Assembly: GCA_052103955.1 (NCBI GenBank)
Contig: JBQELO010000010.1
Span: 59,699 to 123,698, forward strand
Length of the DNA: 64,000 nucleotides
From: Paenalcaligenes sp052103955
Lineage (GTDB): Bacteria > Pseudomonadota > Gammaproteobacteria > Burkholderiales > Burkholderiaceae_B
Reading direction: 5' to 3'
A program made the translations under genes and the position numbers. Positions 18,280-27,206 of the stretch are shown piece after piece (the first letter of the stretch is position 1; every line of letters begins with the position of its first letter). Under the pieces are notes generated by a model. That model was not told the DNA's origin and did no database searches. It saw only the letters and a list, made by a program, of their open reading frames with translations.

Positions 18280-19998
18280 TTAGGTCAGTAGGTTGCGGGC
18301 CATGGCAATCACATCTTTGCCTTCGCCTGCCAAAATGGCTTTGGTGGAGTACAAGGCTGTACCAAACACCTGATCTGCGCTAATGGTAGGTGGCATGATG
18401 AGCTCAAATCTGTCGGTCACCACATCCAACAGTGCTGGGCCGGGTTCGTTAATCCAGTCTTGAACAGCTTGGTCTACATCGGCACTTTTCTCTACGCGAC
18501 GTGACCAGAAGCCAATAGCCTCTGCCACCTTGGAAAAGTCAGGGTTCTGCAGATCGGTAAAGGCACTGATCAAACCTTCTACTTTTTGCTCCAAATCCAC
18601 AAAGCCTAAGGCACCATTATTAATAATGCAGACTTTAATAGGCAGACGTTCTTGAATAGCCGTCAGCAAATCGCCCATTAGCATGGCCAACCCGCCATCA
18701 CCCGACAACGAGATAACTTGGCGATTAGGGAAAGCAGCTTTGGCACCCAAGGCTTGTGGCATAGCCCCTGCCATGGTGCCGTGTGTTAGCGAAATTACAC
18801 GACGGTTTTTACCCGTAGAAGGCACATGACGTAAGCACCACAGCATGGCGGTACCACCATCGGCGGTATAGATAGCGTCTTCATCAGCATACTTAGCGAT
18901 GGTTTCTACCAAGTATTGCGGGTGAATAGGGTGGCCAGGCTGATCCAGATTGTGTTTGTTCTCTTTGGCTTTGTCTTTGGCGTAAAGCGCTAAGGCTTCG
19001 GTTAGGAAGCTATCGTCTTGGCGTGTATTCACCAACGGTAGTAAGGCTTGCACGGTATCGGGAATATTCCCAACAACGCCTACATCCACAGGGTGGCGTC
19101 TACCAATATGGGTGTTATCAATGTCTACCTGAATAATCTTGGCATTTTCGGGGTAGAACTGACGCCAAGCAAAGTCGCAACCCAGCAGCAGTAAGGTGTC
19201 GCAATGTGCCAGTGTATGCACGCCAGCGTAGTAGCCCAACATACCTGCCATGCCTACATCGTAGGGGTTGTCATGGGCCAAGAAGTCAGTTGCTCTAGAG
19301 GTATGCACGATAGGAGCACGCAGTTTTTCAGCCAGTGCTACTACATGGTCGTGGGCAAGTTCGCAGCCAGAACCACCGTAAATAGCAATTTTCTTACCGG
19401 CATTCAGCAAGTCGGCAATGCGCTGCACCTCAGATTCTGAAGGCAAAACACGTGGTTGCGCATGGTGTACGGTGTAGTGATATGGTGTTTTAGGTGCGCT
19501 AGCCATGGAGACATCAGCAGGCACAATTAATACCGCAACGCCACGTTTGGCTAGGGCGGCTTGAGCAGCCATCACCGTTAAGCGCTGAGCTTGTTCAGGG
19601 GTGCGGATTTCTTCACAAAATACTGAGCAGCTTTCGTATACCGATTTGAAGTCTACTTCTTGTGGGAAATCAAAACCCAATTCGTCGCGCACAATTTGGC
19701 TGGCAATTAAGACGACGGGAGCACGGTTACGGTGGCTTTCCATCAAGCCATTGATGAAGTGCAAACTGCCCGGGCCACATGAGCCAGCGCAGGCGGTGAG
19801 CTCGCCAGTTAGCATGGAGTCTGCGCCTGCTGCAAAGCCGCCTACTTCTTCGTGTCGTACATGTATCCAACGCATATTCTTATTGGTGCGAATGGCGTCA
19901 GTGATGTAGTTTAAGGTGTCACCTGGAACGCCGTACCAGCGTTTTACGCCAGCCTGCTCCAGTGTGTCGACAATGATTTGTGCTACGGATTGGGACAT
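18280..19998 (-). CDS. poxB: pyruvate oxidase / ubiquinone-linked pyruvate dehydrogenase
   Basis: 572 residues, the same length as E. coli PoxB. It is a thiamine-diphosphate and FAD enzyme that oxidises pyruvate to acetate and CO2 with electrons to ubiquinone at the membrane. The TPP-activating glutamate is in RHEEVGGFAAGADSM (near residue 51). The cofactor motif begins GDGGLAMLMGDLL and ends CIINN (about 428-456). AGSCGPGSLHFINGL is conserved in PoxB. It appears monocistronic. Related acetolactate synthases are larger in this motif context and usually have a small subunit, so PoxB is preferred. Confidence 0.9.
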   Translation of the reverse strand: MSQSVAQIIVDTLEQAGVKRWYGVPGDTLNYITDAIRTNKNMRWIHVRHEEVGGFAAGADSMLTGELTACAGSCGPGSLHFINGLMESHRNRAPVVLIASQIVRDELGFDFPQEVDFKSVYESCSVFCEEIRTPEQAQRLTVMAAQAALAKRGVAVLIVPADVSMASAPKTPYHYTVHHAQPRVLPSESEVQRIADLLNAGKKIAIYGGSGCELAHDHVVALAEKLRAPIVHTSRATDFLAHDNPYDVGMAGMLGYYAGVHTLAHCDTLLLLGCDFAWRQFYPENAKIIQVDIDNTHIGRRHPVDVGVVGNIPDTVQALLPLVNTRQDDSFLTEALALYAKDKAKENKHNLDQPGHPIHPQYLVETIAKYADEDAIYTADGGTAMLWCLRHVPSTGKNRRVISLTHGTMAGAMPQALGAKAAFPNRQVISLSGDGGLAMLMGDLLTAIQERLPIKVCIINNGALGFVDLEQKVEGLISAFTDLQNPDFSKVAEAIGFWSRRVEKSADVDQAVQDWINEPGPALLDVVTDRFELIMPPTISADQVFGTALYSTKAILAGEGKDVIAMARNLLT

Positions 19999-20266
19999 GC
20001 GTGACTCCTGTGTAATCAGTTAAAAACGTCGTAGTAATTTTCCTGCTGAGTTACTTTTTGTATTGTAGACAGATTGTTCTAGAAATGATTTTTATTATCC
20101 TTGATACAGACCAAAGGATTGTTAATTAAGATCGTGATGCAGCGCTTGTGAAAGACATTCTACGAGCCATTGCTAGCGCAGTGGAGGTGTTACTTTGTTA
20201 GAATGGGTGCGCTTGCTTCTACTGAGGCATGTCTTTGCTTTGATTAATTTTTGACGATTCTATTGC

Positions 20267-21022
20267 ATGGATACCTTTGCTTCTGCTGTTCCGCTTTATG
20301 AGAAAATTTTTGCTCTCATCAAAGCCAATATAGAAAAAGGCTTGTGGCAGCCAGGAGAAAAAATGCCGTCAGAGCGAGAACTCTGTGAGCACTACGAAGT
20401 GAGTCGAATCACAGTAAGACGTGCTGTGGAAATGGCTGAGCAAGCTCAGCTGATTAAACGCGTACGGGGATCAGGTACCTATGTCATGGACAAAAAGTAC
20501 AACCAAGCCCTGAAGAAAGTAGTGAGTTTTGAAAAAACACTGTCGGCCCTAGGGGCTACAGGATCAACACGCATTCACCGTATAGAACGTACTACTGCTG
20601 GCCTACTGATGGAAAGTATGTTGCATACTGGGCCAGATGAAGCGGTCTTGAATGTGCAATTAATAGGGGAGGCTAATGGCACCCCTATTGTGTTTTATGA
20701 CAGTTATTTTGCTGAAAATATTGGCGAGGCTATTGTGGCCTTAGCGAAGCAAGCCGAAAAAGAAAAGCGTGCTTTTTCGACGGTGGAATTGCAGCACTTA
20801 CGCTTACATCAGCAGTCTTTACGTATTAAGCAGACCTTTGAAGCCATTGTGGCAGATCTGGAAATGTCTGCGTTATTACAGGTAGAGGCAGGGCACCCAG
20901 TATTAAAAATAACGTCTATTCTTTATCATAGCGAGCAGGCGATTGAGTATAGATTGGCCTACTATTTGGGTGATAAATATAAGTTCTCTACGGAGCGAAC
21001 TGTTTACAGCAGTTTTACTTAG
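20267..21022 (+). CDS. GntR-family regulator, HutC subfamily
   Basis: 251 residues: an N-terminal winged helix (about 8-75) with EKMPSERELCEHYEVSRITV, then RRAVEMAEQ and RGSGTYV, followed by a UTRA effector domain (about 90-245). It is convergent with the permease genes 21075-22709 and probably controls them and the AtuA operon through the palindrome at 23004-23019. The effector is likely the transported or degraded compound. Confidence 0.9.
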   Translation: MDTFASAVPLYEKIFALIKANIEKGLWQPGEKMPSERELCEHYEVSRITVRRAVEMAEQAQLIKRVRGSGTYVMDKKYNQALKKVVSFEKTLSALGATGSTRIHRIERTTAGLLMESMLHTGPDEAVLNVQLIGEANGTPIVFYDSYFAENIGEAIVALAKQAEKEKRAFSTVELQHLRLHQQSLRIKQTFEAIVADLEMSALLQVEAGHPVLKITSILYHSEQAIEYRLAYYLGDKYKFSTERTVYSSFT

Positions 21023-21029
21023 CATGGTG

Positions 21030-21061
21030 CTCGGCACCTGCTAGAAGAGCAGTGTGCCGAG
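21030..21061. terminator. bidirectional hairpin between convergent genes
   Basis: CTCGGCAC (21030-21037) pairs with GTGCCGAG (21054-21061), with an inner CTGCT/AGCAG stem. It lies between the GntR gene and the convergent small membrane protein gene. There is no long T run, so termination strength is uncertain. Confidence 0.55.
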
Positions 21062-21074
21062 GGGAATCTATCAT

Positions 21075-21335
21075 TTAGGGCGTGGTGTTTTTGCTGGGCA
21101 TACTAAACGTGAGTTCGTGTTTGCGGGTAAGGTACAAAAACAGTATGCCTACGGCTACCGCAAGGGTGGCAAGATACATGCTAAGGCCGGAAAGTTGCTG
21201 AGCGCGTAGTGCCAATGCGGCAGCCATCTCACCACCTACCAGTAACGCGATAGCAAATAGCAGCCCCATCAGTAATGATGCCAGCAAGGTCAGCGTCGCG
21301 AGTACGCCAAAAATACGTTGTGTGATTGTGGTCAT
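21075..21335 (-). CDS. small two-TM membrane protein beside a DctM-type permease
   Basis: 86 residues with two hydrophobic helices (about 11-34 and 50-68) and a polar tail. I do not recognise a family. It follows the permease gene after 9 nt, so it is probably an accessory subunit. A normal TRAP small subunit (DctQ) has four helices and is about twice as long. Confidence 0.6.
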   Translation of the reverse strand: MTTITQRIFGVLATLTLLASLLMGLLFAIALLVGGEMAAALALRAQQLSGLSMYLATLAVAVGILFLYLTRKHELTFSMPSKNTTP

Positions 21336-21344
21336 AGCTACACC

Positions 21345-22709
21345 TTAAGAGAGGTAGATGGGAAGGAGTCCTGCAAGTAGCAGCATAGAGGTGAGTAGAT
21401 GTAGGGCAATCCACACCAACGCCAGTTGTACTGTTTTCAGAAAATCTGACCCCGCAATACCCATAGCAATAAACAAGCCCAGCGCTAACGGCGGTGTCAT
21501 CCCTTCTAATGCCCCCGTCATGGCAGGTAGCAATAGGGCCAGTAGTTTGGCATCACCACCTATGGCGGCCACAGCACCAATCATGGCGCTACCTAAAATA
21601 GCGATTTGTGCAGAGCCTGGCAAAATCATGCCCAACAAGCAAAAGAAAAGCGGCAAAATGATGGCGAGTGCCGTGATGTTTAGGTTTAGCGATACAAACC
21701 AGGCTTGAATTTCATCATTAGCCCCCATGCCCAGAAAGGCTTGAGAAAGCGCGTAGGCAAAATAAATGGTTGCCGCAACAGGCACGATTTTGCTAAGTGC
21801 TTTACCTAAATAGTGGCTGAGGTTTGCCAGTGTCAGTCGGTTCTCATCTGCGTTATGACGACTAATAAAAAGTGTGTAGGCAGCGGCAATACCTGGCGTA
21901 AACATCAAGGCAGCGGCAGAGAATGCTTTTTCACCTTCCACGCCTAGACGCAGTATTAAAAAGTCTTTAAATAGCGCTGAGCTTAAGATGGGGACGAGGA
22001 TAAATACGGGCAACAGTAGAGCATGCCAGCCTTCTTTTAAGGCCACCTTGAGCTCAGGCAATTCTGCTTTAGGTATGGGTTGCATGCGGTATATTTTGCA
22101 AAGTGCCGCCAGTGTCAAAATGCGCTGCAAAATAAACCATCCGCCAATGGCATAGGAGGCTAGTAGCCAACTTCCTATGGTGATGCTATTGGGGGCAAAG
22201 GCATCATAAATACCAAAAGATAAAAAAATAATGCCAGCAGGAGGAATGATGTTGCCTAGCATGCCTGCAGACATTTCTGTGGTCGCGGCGAGATGGGGGC
22301 TAAAACCAGTACGTTTCATTAACGGAATGGTGAAAACACCTACAGCAGCGACGTTTCCGGGGCCACTGCCCGAGAGCGTGGCCATAAATGTGCTGGAAAC
22401 AAGGGCTACATAACCAGCACCACCAGGCAGCCTACCAATAATAGGCAAGAGAATTTTAACAATCTTAGCGACCGCATTTGTGGAGTCAAAGACTTCAGCA
22501 AGCACTAAAAAAGCAAAAATAGTAAAGAACAGCGTACTTTGTGCAGGAAACAGCAGATAGTCCATGAGGGCATGCCATTGCCCGGTGGCGGCAACAATAG
22601 CCACCAAGGACAACGCCATGATTTCGTACATGGGACGTTTTGCAAAGAGAAAAAGCACTGACACAAAAGCAAGCAGCGCTACGATGAGCAGCAAGGCTGT
22701 TGGGATCAT
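21345..22709 (-). CDS. TRAP-type large permease, DctM family
   Basis: 454-residue, very hydrophobic protein with the DctM layout: FMATLSGSGPGNVAAVGVF and MSAGMLGNIIPPAGIIFLSF in the first half, LPGSAQIAILGSAMIGAVAA in the second, which are the two conserved hairpin regions. It likely imports an organic acid with ion coupling. No periplasmic DctP receptor is encoded nearby, so it is either an orphan or a receptor-independent relative. It is divergent from the AtuA/DUF4387 genes across a 330-nt control region. Confidence 0.85.
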   Translation of the reverse strand: MIPTALLLIVALLAFVSVLFLFAKRPMYEIMALSLVAIVAATGQWHALMDYLLFPAQSTLFFTIFAFLVLAEVFDSTNAVAKIVKILLPIIGRLPGGAGYVALVSSTFMATLSGSGPGNVAAVGVFTIPLMKRTGFSPHLAATTEMSAGMLGNIIPPAGIIFLSFGIYDAFAPNSITIGSWLLASYAIGGWFILQRILTLAALCKIYRMQPIPKAELPELKVALKEGWHALLLPVFILVPILSSALFKDFLILRLGVEGEKAFSAAALMFTPGIAAAYTLFISRHNADENRLTLANLSHYLGKALSKIVPVAATIYFAYALSQAFLGMGANDEIQAWFVSLNLNITALAIILPLFFCLLGMILPGSAQIAILGSAMIGAVAAIGGDAKLLALLLPAMTGALEGMTPPLALGLFIAMGIAGSDFLKTVQLALVWIALHLLTSMLLLAGLLPIYLS

Positions 22710-22741
22710 AAAAAAGGTATCTCCGTCATTATTTCTGTATT

Positions 22742-22808
22742 CATCACATCAGTGATGCAGATTTTTTGTGGTATCACTACTGCGGTGATGTACGCATGTT
22801 AGAACATG
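22742..22808. promoter_or_regulatory. three inverted repeats in the permease/AtuA control region
   Basis: Between the divergent genes lie CATCAC-N4-GTGATG (22742-22757), ATCAC-N7-GTGAT (22773-22789) and CATGTT-AG-AACATG (22795-22808). The first two share the same half-site, so a dimeric regulator may bind twice. They are close to the permease start (22709). No protein can be assigned from sequence alone. Confidence 0.45.
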
Positions 22809-23003
22809 TTATATCCACTTGTGAAGATAAATACACATAGAACCGATGATTTTTTCTGAAATAACTTGTCTTTATTAGGTGTTTAGTTTTTTAGTTTGTT
22901 GATTCTATTCACTATTATTGTGTTTTTGTTTCTGTGGGTTTGCATTGATGGCTGCACGGTAGCACCGTGTGGTTGACTTGTATTTGTATCCTTACTATTC
23001 TAT

Positions 23004-23019
23004 AGTGGTTATAACCACT
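23004..23019. promoter_or_regulatory. probable GntR/HutC operator before the AtuA operon
   Basis: A perfect 16-bp palindrome, AGTGGTTATAACCACT, 20 nt upstream of the AtuA start codon and just before its AGGAGG ribosome site. The GGTNNNACC core is typical of HutC-subfamily operators. The best candidate binder is the GntR protein at 20267-21022. Confidence 0.7.
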
Positions 23020-23039
23020 TTATTAGGAGGGTACTTATC

Positions 23040-24401
23040 ATGAAAAAATCATTAACTATTGCTTGCCCAAATGGACACTTGGGTTTCGCACCGCTCAAGC
23101 CGGGAAGCTTTGCGCTGGGTGTGGCGGAAAACCCAGACATTATCGCGGCAGACTCGGGCAGTGATGATATAGGTCCAGGGCCATTGGGCTCGGATACGTG
23201 TGCTAGCCCACGCGCATGGCAAGAGCATGATCTGGAAATTATGCTGTTGGCCGCCAGAAAAAATAATAAACCTATGATTATTGGTTCTGCTGGTGATACG
23301 GGTAGCAACAGCAGAGTAGATATGTATGTAGAAATCATCCGCAATCTGGCCAAGAAACACCAGTTGCCAGCGTTCAAGCTGGGGTGGTTTTATTCAGAAG
23401 TTGATAAGGAAGTGGTGCGTGGCAAGATACGCTCGGGTTCTGTTGTTGCTGGGTTGGATGCTAGGGACGCCTTAACAGAGGATGTCTTAGATTCCACAGA
23501 ACGCATTGTAGCGGTAGCGGGTGTGCATCCTTTTATGGAGCTACTTAAGCAAGGTTGTGATGTGGTGATTGGCGGTCGCAGTTCGGACAGTGCCATTTTT
23601 GCGGCTCCAGCGTTGTTGCATGGTTTTCCCGAGGCTGAGTCCTACTATTTAGGCAAGGTATTGGAATGTGCATCGTTTTGTGCGGAGCCATATGGGGCCA
23701 AAGAAACGGTCATTGGTGAGATCACTCAGGATCGTGTAACGGTCACAGCCATGCTGCCAGAGCAGCGCTGTACCGTTGCGTCGGTAGCTGGGCATGCTAT
23801 GTATGAACGTGCTAACCCCTTTCATGAGTATGTGGCTGGCGGTCTATTGGACATGACAAATTGCCATTATGAGCAGCTCAGCGAGAAAACGACTGGGGTG
23901 ACAGGGATGGTGTTTACGCCTGCACAGGAGTTCAGGGTCAAGCTAGAGGGTTCAGGCAAAGTAGGTGAGCGTTTTGTAGGTATGGCGGGTATACGGGATC
24001 CTTACACCATTGCCAATGTGGACAAGGTGATTGAGTGGGCGCGTGAGCAGGTGCGGGAAAGGTTTGGTGATAGCGGTTGGTCATTGCATTACAACGTTTT
24101 TGGTCGTAACGGCATTATGGGGGATATGGAGCCCTTAAAAGATCAGCCATCGCATGAGCTAATGGTAGTGGTGCAAGGCGTTGCCGCGACCAAAGAAATG
24201 GCTGAAGAGGTGGCATTGACGGGTACTCGTCAACTGTTCTATGCCCGTTTGCCCGAGGTTAAAGGAACAGCCGGTGGCGTTTCCTTTATTTTCGATGAAG
24301 TAATGCAAGCGAGCGCCGCATACGAATGGACCTTAAATCACACAATGGCCGTGGATGATCCATTGGAGTTGTTCCCCACATTTACTGATATGGTCAACTA
24401 A
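23040..24401 (+). CDS. AtuA-like (DUF1446) acyclic terpene utilisation family protein
   Basis: 453 residues of the DUF1446/AtuA family. The N-terminus has IACPNGHLGFAPLKPGSFA and ADSGSDDIGPGPLG, and the middle has VIGGRSSDSAIFAAPALLHG. AtuA is essential for citronellol/geraniol breakdown in Pseudomonas, but its chemistry is unsettled, and many family members occur in unrelated acid-degradation operons. A perfect AGGAGG site precedes the ATG. It is followed after 14 nt by the DUF4387 gene, the usual partner; the terpene link is not implied here, because no other atu genes are present. Confidence 0.85.
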   Translation: MKKSLTIACPNGHLGFAPLKPGSFALGVAENPDIIAADSGSDDIGPGPLGSDTCASPRAWQEHDLEIMLLAARKNNKPMIIGSAGDTGSNSRVDMYVEIIRNLAKKHQLPAFKLGWFYSEVDKEVVRGKIRSGSVVAGLDARDALTEDVLDSTERIVAVAGVHPFMELLKQGCDVVIGGRSSDSAIFAAPALLHGFPEAESYYLGKVLECASFCAEPYGAKETVIGEITQDRVTVTAMLPEQRCTVASVAGHAMYERANPFHEYVAGGLLDMTNCHYEQLSEKTTGVTGMVFTPAQEFRVKLEGSGKVGERFVGMAGIRDPYTIANVDKVIEWAREQVRERFGDSGWSLHYNVFGRNGIMGDMEPLKDQPSHELMVVVQGVAATKEMAEEVALTGTRQLFYARLPEVKGTAGGVSFIFDEVMQASAAYEWTLNHTMAVDDPLELFPTFTDMVN

Positions 24402-24415
24402 ATTAAGGTGAAATT

Positions 24416-24748
24416 ATGAATACTGTAAAAATTTCAGAATTGGCTAAGACAATACGTAGCAAGAACGCCGGAACAGACAAGATTACGTTCGATATTATTT
24501 TCCGTGAGGCACACACTTACGAACACGTAAAAAAAGCACGCGTGCTGAGTAAAGCGCATGTGGCAACAATCTTGAATATACCGGTAGAGCAGGTGTCGGA
24601 TTTCGTTGAGTATGATCCTGCGTATGCGATTAAGTTTAGTATTTTGCGCAAGAAACCTAGCGGTAGCGCTGGGGATGGCGATATTTTTGGCGCACAACAA
24701 TATGCCCCATTTTTAGATATTGAAGTCCCTGCTTTGAGTAGCGAGTAG
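24416..24748 (+). CDS. DUF4387 protein, partner of AtuA-like protein
   Basis: 110 residues matching DUF4387: KISELAKTIRSKNAGTDKIT and FDIIFREAHTYEHVKKARVL, with a conserved acidic/aromatic tail (FGAQQYAPFLDIEV). The family is found almost only next to DUF1446 genes and may be its small subunit. The gene ends the operon; a strong terminator follows at 24767. Confidence 0.85.
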   Translation: MNTVKISELAKTIRSKNAGTDKITFDIIFREAHTYEHVKKARVLSKAHVATILNIPVEQVSDFVEYDPAYAIKFSILRKKPSGSAGDGDIFGAQQYAPFLDIEVPALSSE

Positions 24749-24766
24749 TTGTAGCGAATGCAGGTA

Positions 24767-24795
24767 AAAAGGGCCGCTGTTATAGCGGCCCTTTT
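24767..24795 (+). terminator. terminator after the AtuA-DUF4387 operon
   Basis: AAAAGGGCCGCT (24767-24778), loop GTTAT, AGCGGCCCTTTT (24784-24795): a 12-bp perfect stem ending in T residues. Confidence 0.88.
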
Positions 24796-24966
24796 GTTAT
24801 GTGTGTGGTAAATGGCGCGTTTAAAAGGTCACACACTATGTAACGAGCTGAAGCATTTGAGTATGGAGTTTTAGTGAAATTACTGTAAAAGTACGGGTGC
24901 GTTTCTTGGGTTCGCTATGATAGTGCCGACAATAACGTAATTTTTAGTGGGTGTTGAGACAGCATC

Positions 24967-25650
24967 ATGCGTATTTTACTGATAGAAGACGAGCCAGATC
25001 TGGCGCTATGGCTTACCCGTAGCTTAGAGAAAAAAGGCTTCGCGGTAGAGTGGGCAAACGACGGACTGGTGGCGCATCATCGTTTACAAGTAGAAGAGTT
25101 TGATGCGCTAGTACTGGATTTGGGTTTGCCGGGTTTAGACGGGCGTACGGTGTTGGAACGTTTACGTTCTAACGATAACCGTACACCGGTACTCATACTG
25201 ACAGCACGAGACTCGTTGCAAGAGCGGGTGGAAAGCCTTGAGTGCGGGGCCGATGATTTCTTGCCCAAACCTTTTCAAATAGAAGAGTTAGTGGCGCGTG
25301 TGAACGCGTTGATACGACGTAGCCGAGGCAAAGATAAGCCCCGCATGGCCTGTGCTGGATTAGCGTACGACCTTTCGTCGCAACGTTTTACCTTAGAGGG
25401 CGCGACATTGTCTGTATCGCCGCGTGAGGCTGAAGTGCTGCGTATTTTGGTGCAGCGTAGCGGGGAGCCAGTCAATAAAAAATATATTCTGGATCGCTTA
25501 AATGATCAGGATGTAGAGGAAATCAATATAGAGGCCATCGAAGTGCTGATCCATAGGTTGCGCAAGAAGCTGCAGCATTCGGATGTGCAGATCAGTACGT
25601 TGCGTGGCGTAGGCTACTGTTTAGAGCCCGTAGATGAAGCCGTTTTGTAA
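24967..25650 (+). CDS. tctD: OmpR-family response regulator, TctD-like
   Basis: 227 residues: receiver domain with acidic pocket (IEDEPD, residues 5-10), phospho-acceptor aspartate in ALVLDLGLPGLDG (about residue 51) and lysine in LPKPF (about 101). A C-terminal winged helix follows (RLRKKLQHSDVQISTLRGVG). It lies 14 nt upstream of a histidine kinase gene and upstream of a Tct tricarboxylate transporter operon, the arrangement of TctDE. It probably activates that operon in response to an extracellular carboxylate. Confidence 0.9.
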   Translation: MRILLIEDEPDLALWLTRSLEKKGFAVEWANDGLVAHHRLQVEEFDALVLDLGLPGLDGRTVLERLRSNDNRTPVLILTARDSLQERVESLECGADDFLPKPFQIEELVARVNALIRRSRGKDKPRMACAGLAYDLSSQRFTLEGATLSVSPREAEVLRILVQRSGEPVNKKYILDRLNDQDVEEINIEAIEVLIHRLRKKLQHSDVQISTLRGVGYCLEPVDEAVL

Positions 25651-25664
25651 GAAAGCCGTCGCTG

Positions 25665-27095
25665 ATGCCGGAGCGCATAGTCATGTTTAGTAGCTTACGT
25701 TCTACGCTGCTGTCTATTTTAATACCTGCGGCAGTAGTGATTTCTGGCGTGTCTGTGGTGGTGTCTAGCGTAGAGCTTAGCGAGCAGGTTAACACCGCTT
25801 TTGATAGGGCATTGGCGGGAGCCTTGAAATCCATGGAAGCCAACGTGCGTACCATTAGTGGTGGATTGGCGATGGAGCAGTCCTATTACATGATGGAGTT
25901 CATGGAATACACCATTAGTAGCCAAGTGTATTTTCGTGTGGCAACGGAAGATGGTTTGTCTGAAATTGGGTTTACCGGCATGCCGTTGCCGGTAGAGCCA
26001 CTGCAAAACAATAAACCGGTGTTTTATAACGCCCACTACTTAGGTGAGCCATTGCGTATAGCCACGGTGATTATGGAATCGGGTGGGCGTTTAAATACCT
26101 ATCAAGATAGTCGCATTATCATTCAAGCGGGCGAGAATGTGAGCGATCGCAATGCTTTTATCAATAAGGTGCTGCTGCAAAATCTCATCCAAGATGTGGT
26201 TACCTTAAGTCTGTTCATTTTACTGATCTTGGCCGGTACCTTATTGGCGTTACGTCCCTTACGCAAAACGAGCGAGGCCGTGCGGGTACGTGCTTCAGAT
26301 AACTTACAGCCCATAGATGAAAGCAGATTGCCGTTAGAGGTAAGGCCGCTGGTGCAGACTATTAATCTGCATATGGAGCGTTATGCCCTGAAATCTCATG
26401 AGCAGCAGCAGTTTTTAGATGACGCATCGCACCAGCTTAAAACACCCTTAGCGGTGTTGCTAACGCAAGTGGATTATGCGCGCACCTTGGCTAAAACTGA
26501 AGAAATGAAAGAGGTGCTAGACGCGATGCAAACGCGTCTTAACAATACCGTACAAATGACGCATCAATTAGTGGCGCTATCACGGGTGCACGATGCGGCT
26601 GATCAGTTACGCACCAAAGCGGCGTTAGGAAATGTAGATGTATGCCAAGTGGCTGCGGAAGTGGTGGATGATCTCTGGAGCTTGGCGCGTTCTAAAAAAC
26701 AAGACTTAGGGTTAGAGCTACCCGATGCACTAGTGCGTGTGGCGGGTGTGCATTGGTTGTTACTGCAAGCGCTAAGCAACATGGTCAGTAATGCCATTAA
26801 ATATTGCCCAAAAGGGGCCACGATTACCGTGGCGGTAGTCATGAGTGGTGGCTTGTGTGTACTGCGTGTTGAAGACGATGGTCCGGGTATGAGCGAAGCC
26901 GATAGAGCCAAAGCAGGCCATCGCTTTAGGCGCGGTGAAGCCGGTAAAGCACAGCAAGGCTCAGGCTTGGGCTTGGCGATTGTGCAGGCCACCGCACACA
27001 TTCATCACGCAACCATGCATCTGGCCACAGGGAAAAACGGGAAAGGATTGGTGATTGAGTTGCGCTTTCACCCAGCGCCCTTATTACTCAAATAA
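25665..27095 (+). CDS. tctE: sensor histidine kinase, TctE-like
   Basis: 476-residue inner-membrane kinase. TM1 is near residues 11-30, a periplasmic sensing region of the TctE N-terminal type covers about 35-165, and TM2 is near 175-197. Then come a HAMP-like linker, the phospho-acceptor histidine in DDASHQLKTPLAVL (about 254), the N box SNMVSNAIKYCP, and G boxes VEDDGPGMSEA and GSGLGLAIV. All catalytic motifs are intact. It pairs with the response regulator just upstream. An internal ATG (codon 7) is also a possible start. Confidence 0.9.
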   Translation: MPERIVMFSSLRSTLLSILIPAAVVISGVSVVVSSVELSEQVNTAFDRALAGALKSMEANVRTISGGLAMEQSYYMMEFMEYTISSQVYFRVATEDGLSEIGFTGMPLPVEPLQNNKPVFYNAHYLGEPLRIATVIMESGGRLNTYQDSRIIIQAGENVSDRNAFINKVLLQNLIQDVVTLSLFILLILAGTLLALRPLRKTSEAVRVRASDNLQPIDESRLPLEVRPLVQTINLHMERYALKSHEQQQFLDDASHQLKTPLAVLLTQVDYARTLAKTEEMKEVLDAMQTRLNNTVQMTHQLVALSRVHDAADQLRTKAALGNVDVCQVAAEVVDDLWSLARSKKQDLGLELPDALVRVAGVHWLLLQALSNMVSNAIKYCPKGATITVAVVMSGGLCVLRVEDDGPGMSEADRAKAGHRFRRGEAGKAQQGSGLGLAIVQATAHIHHATMHLATGKNGKGLVIELRFHPAPLLLK

Positions 27096-27206
27096 CTGGG
27101 GAATACCCTTGTTAGTGGCAAATACTGCATAAACTGAAAGGTGAGTGAAAGCTTCGCTACGTTAAGGTGCGTGTACTACAACAACGATGGACTATCTGGA
27201 GATGAC

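Noticed and set aside
23040..24748. Acyclic terpene (citronellol) degradation cluster
   Set aside because: Only the AtuA-like family member is present; the other atu genes are missing, and DUF1446-DUF4387 pairs occur in many other contexts.
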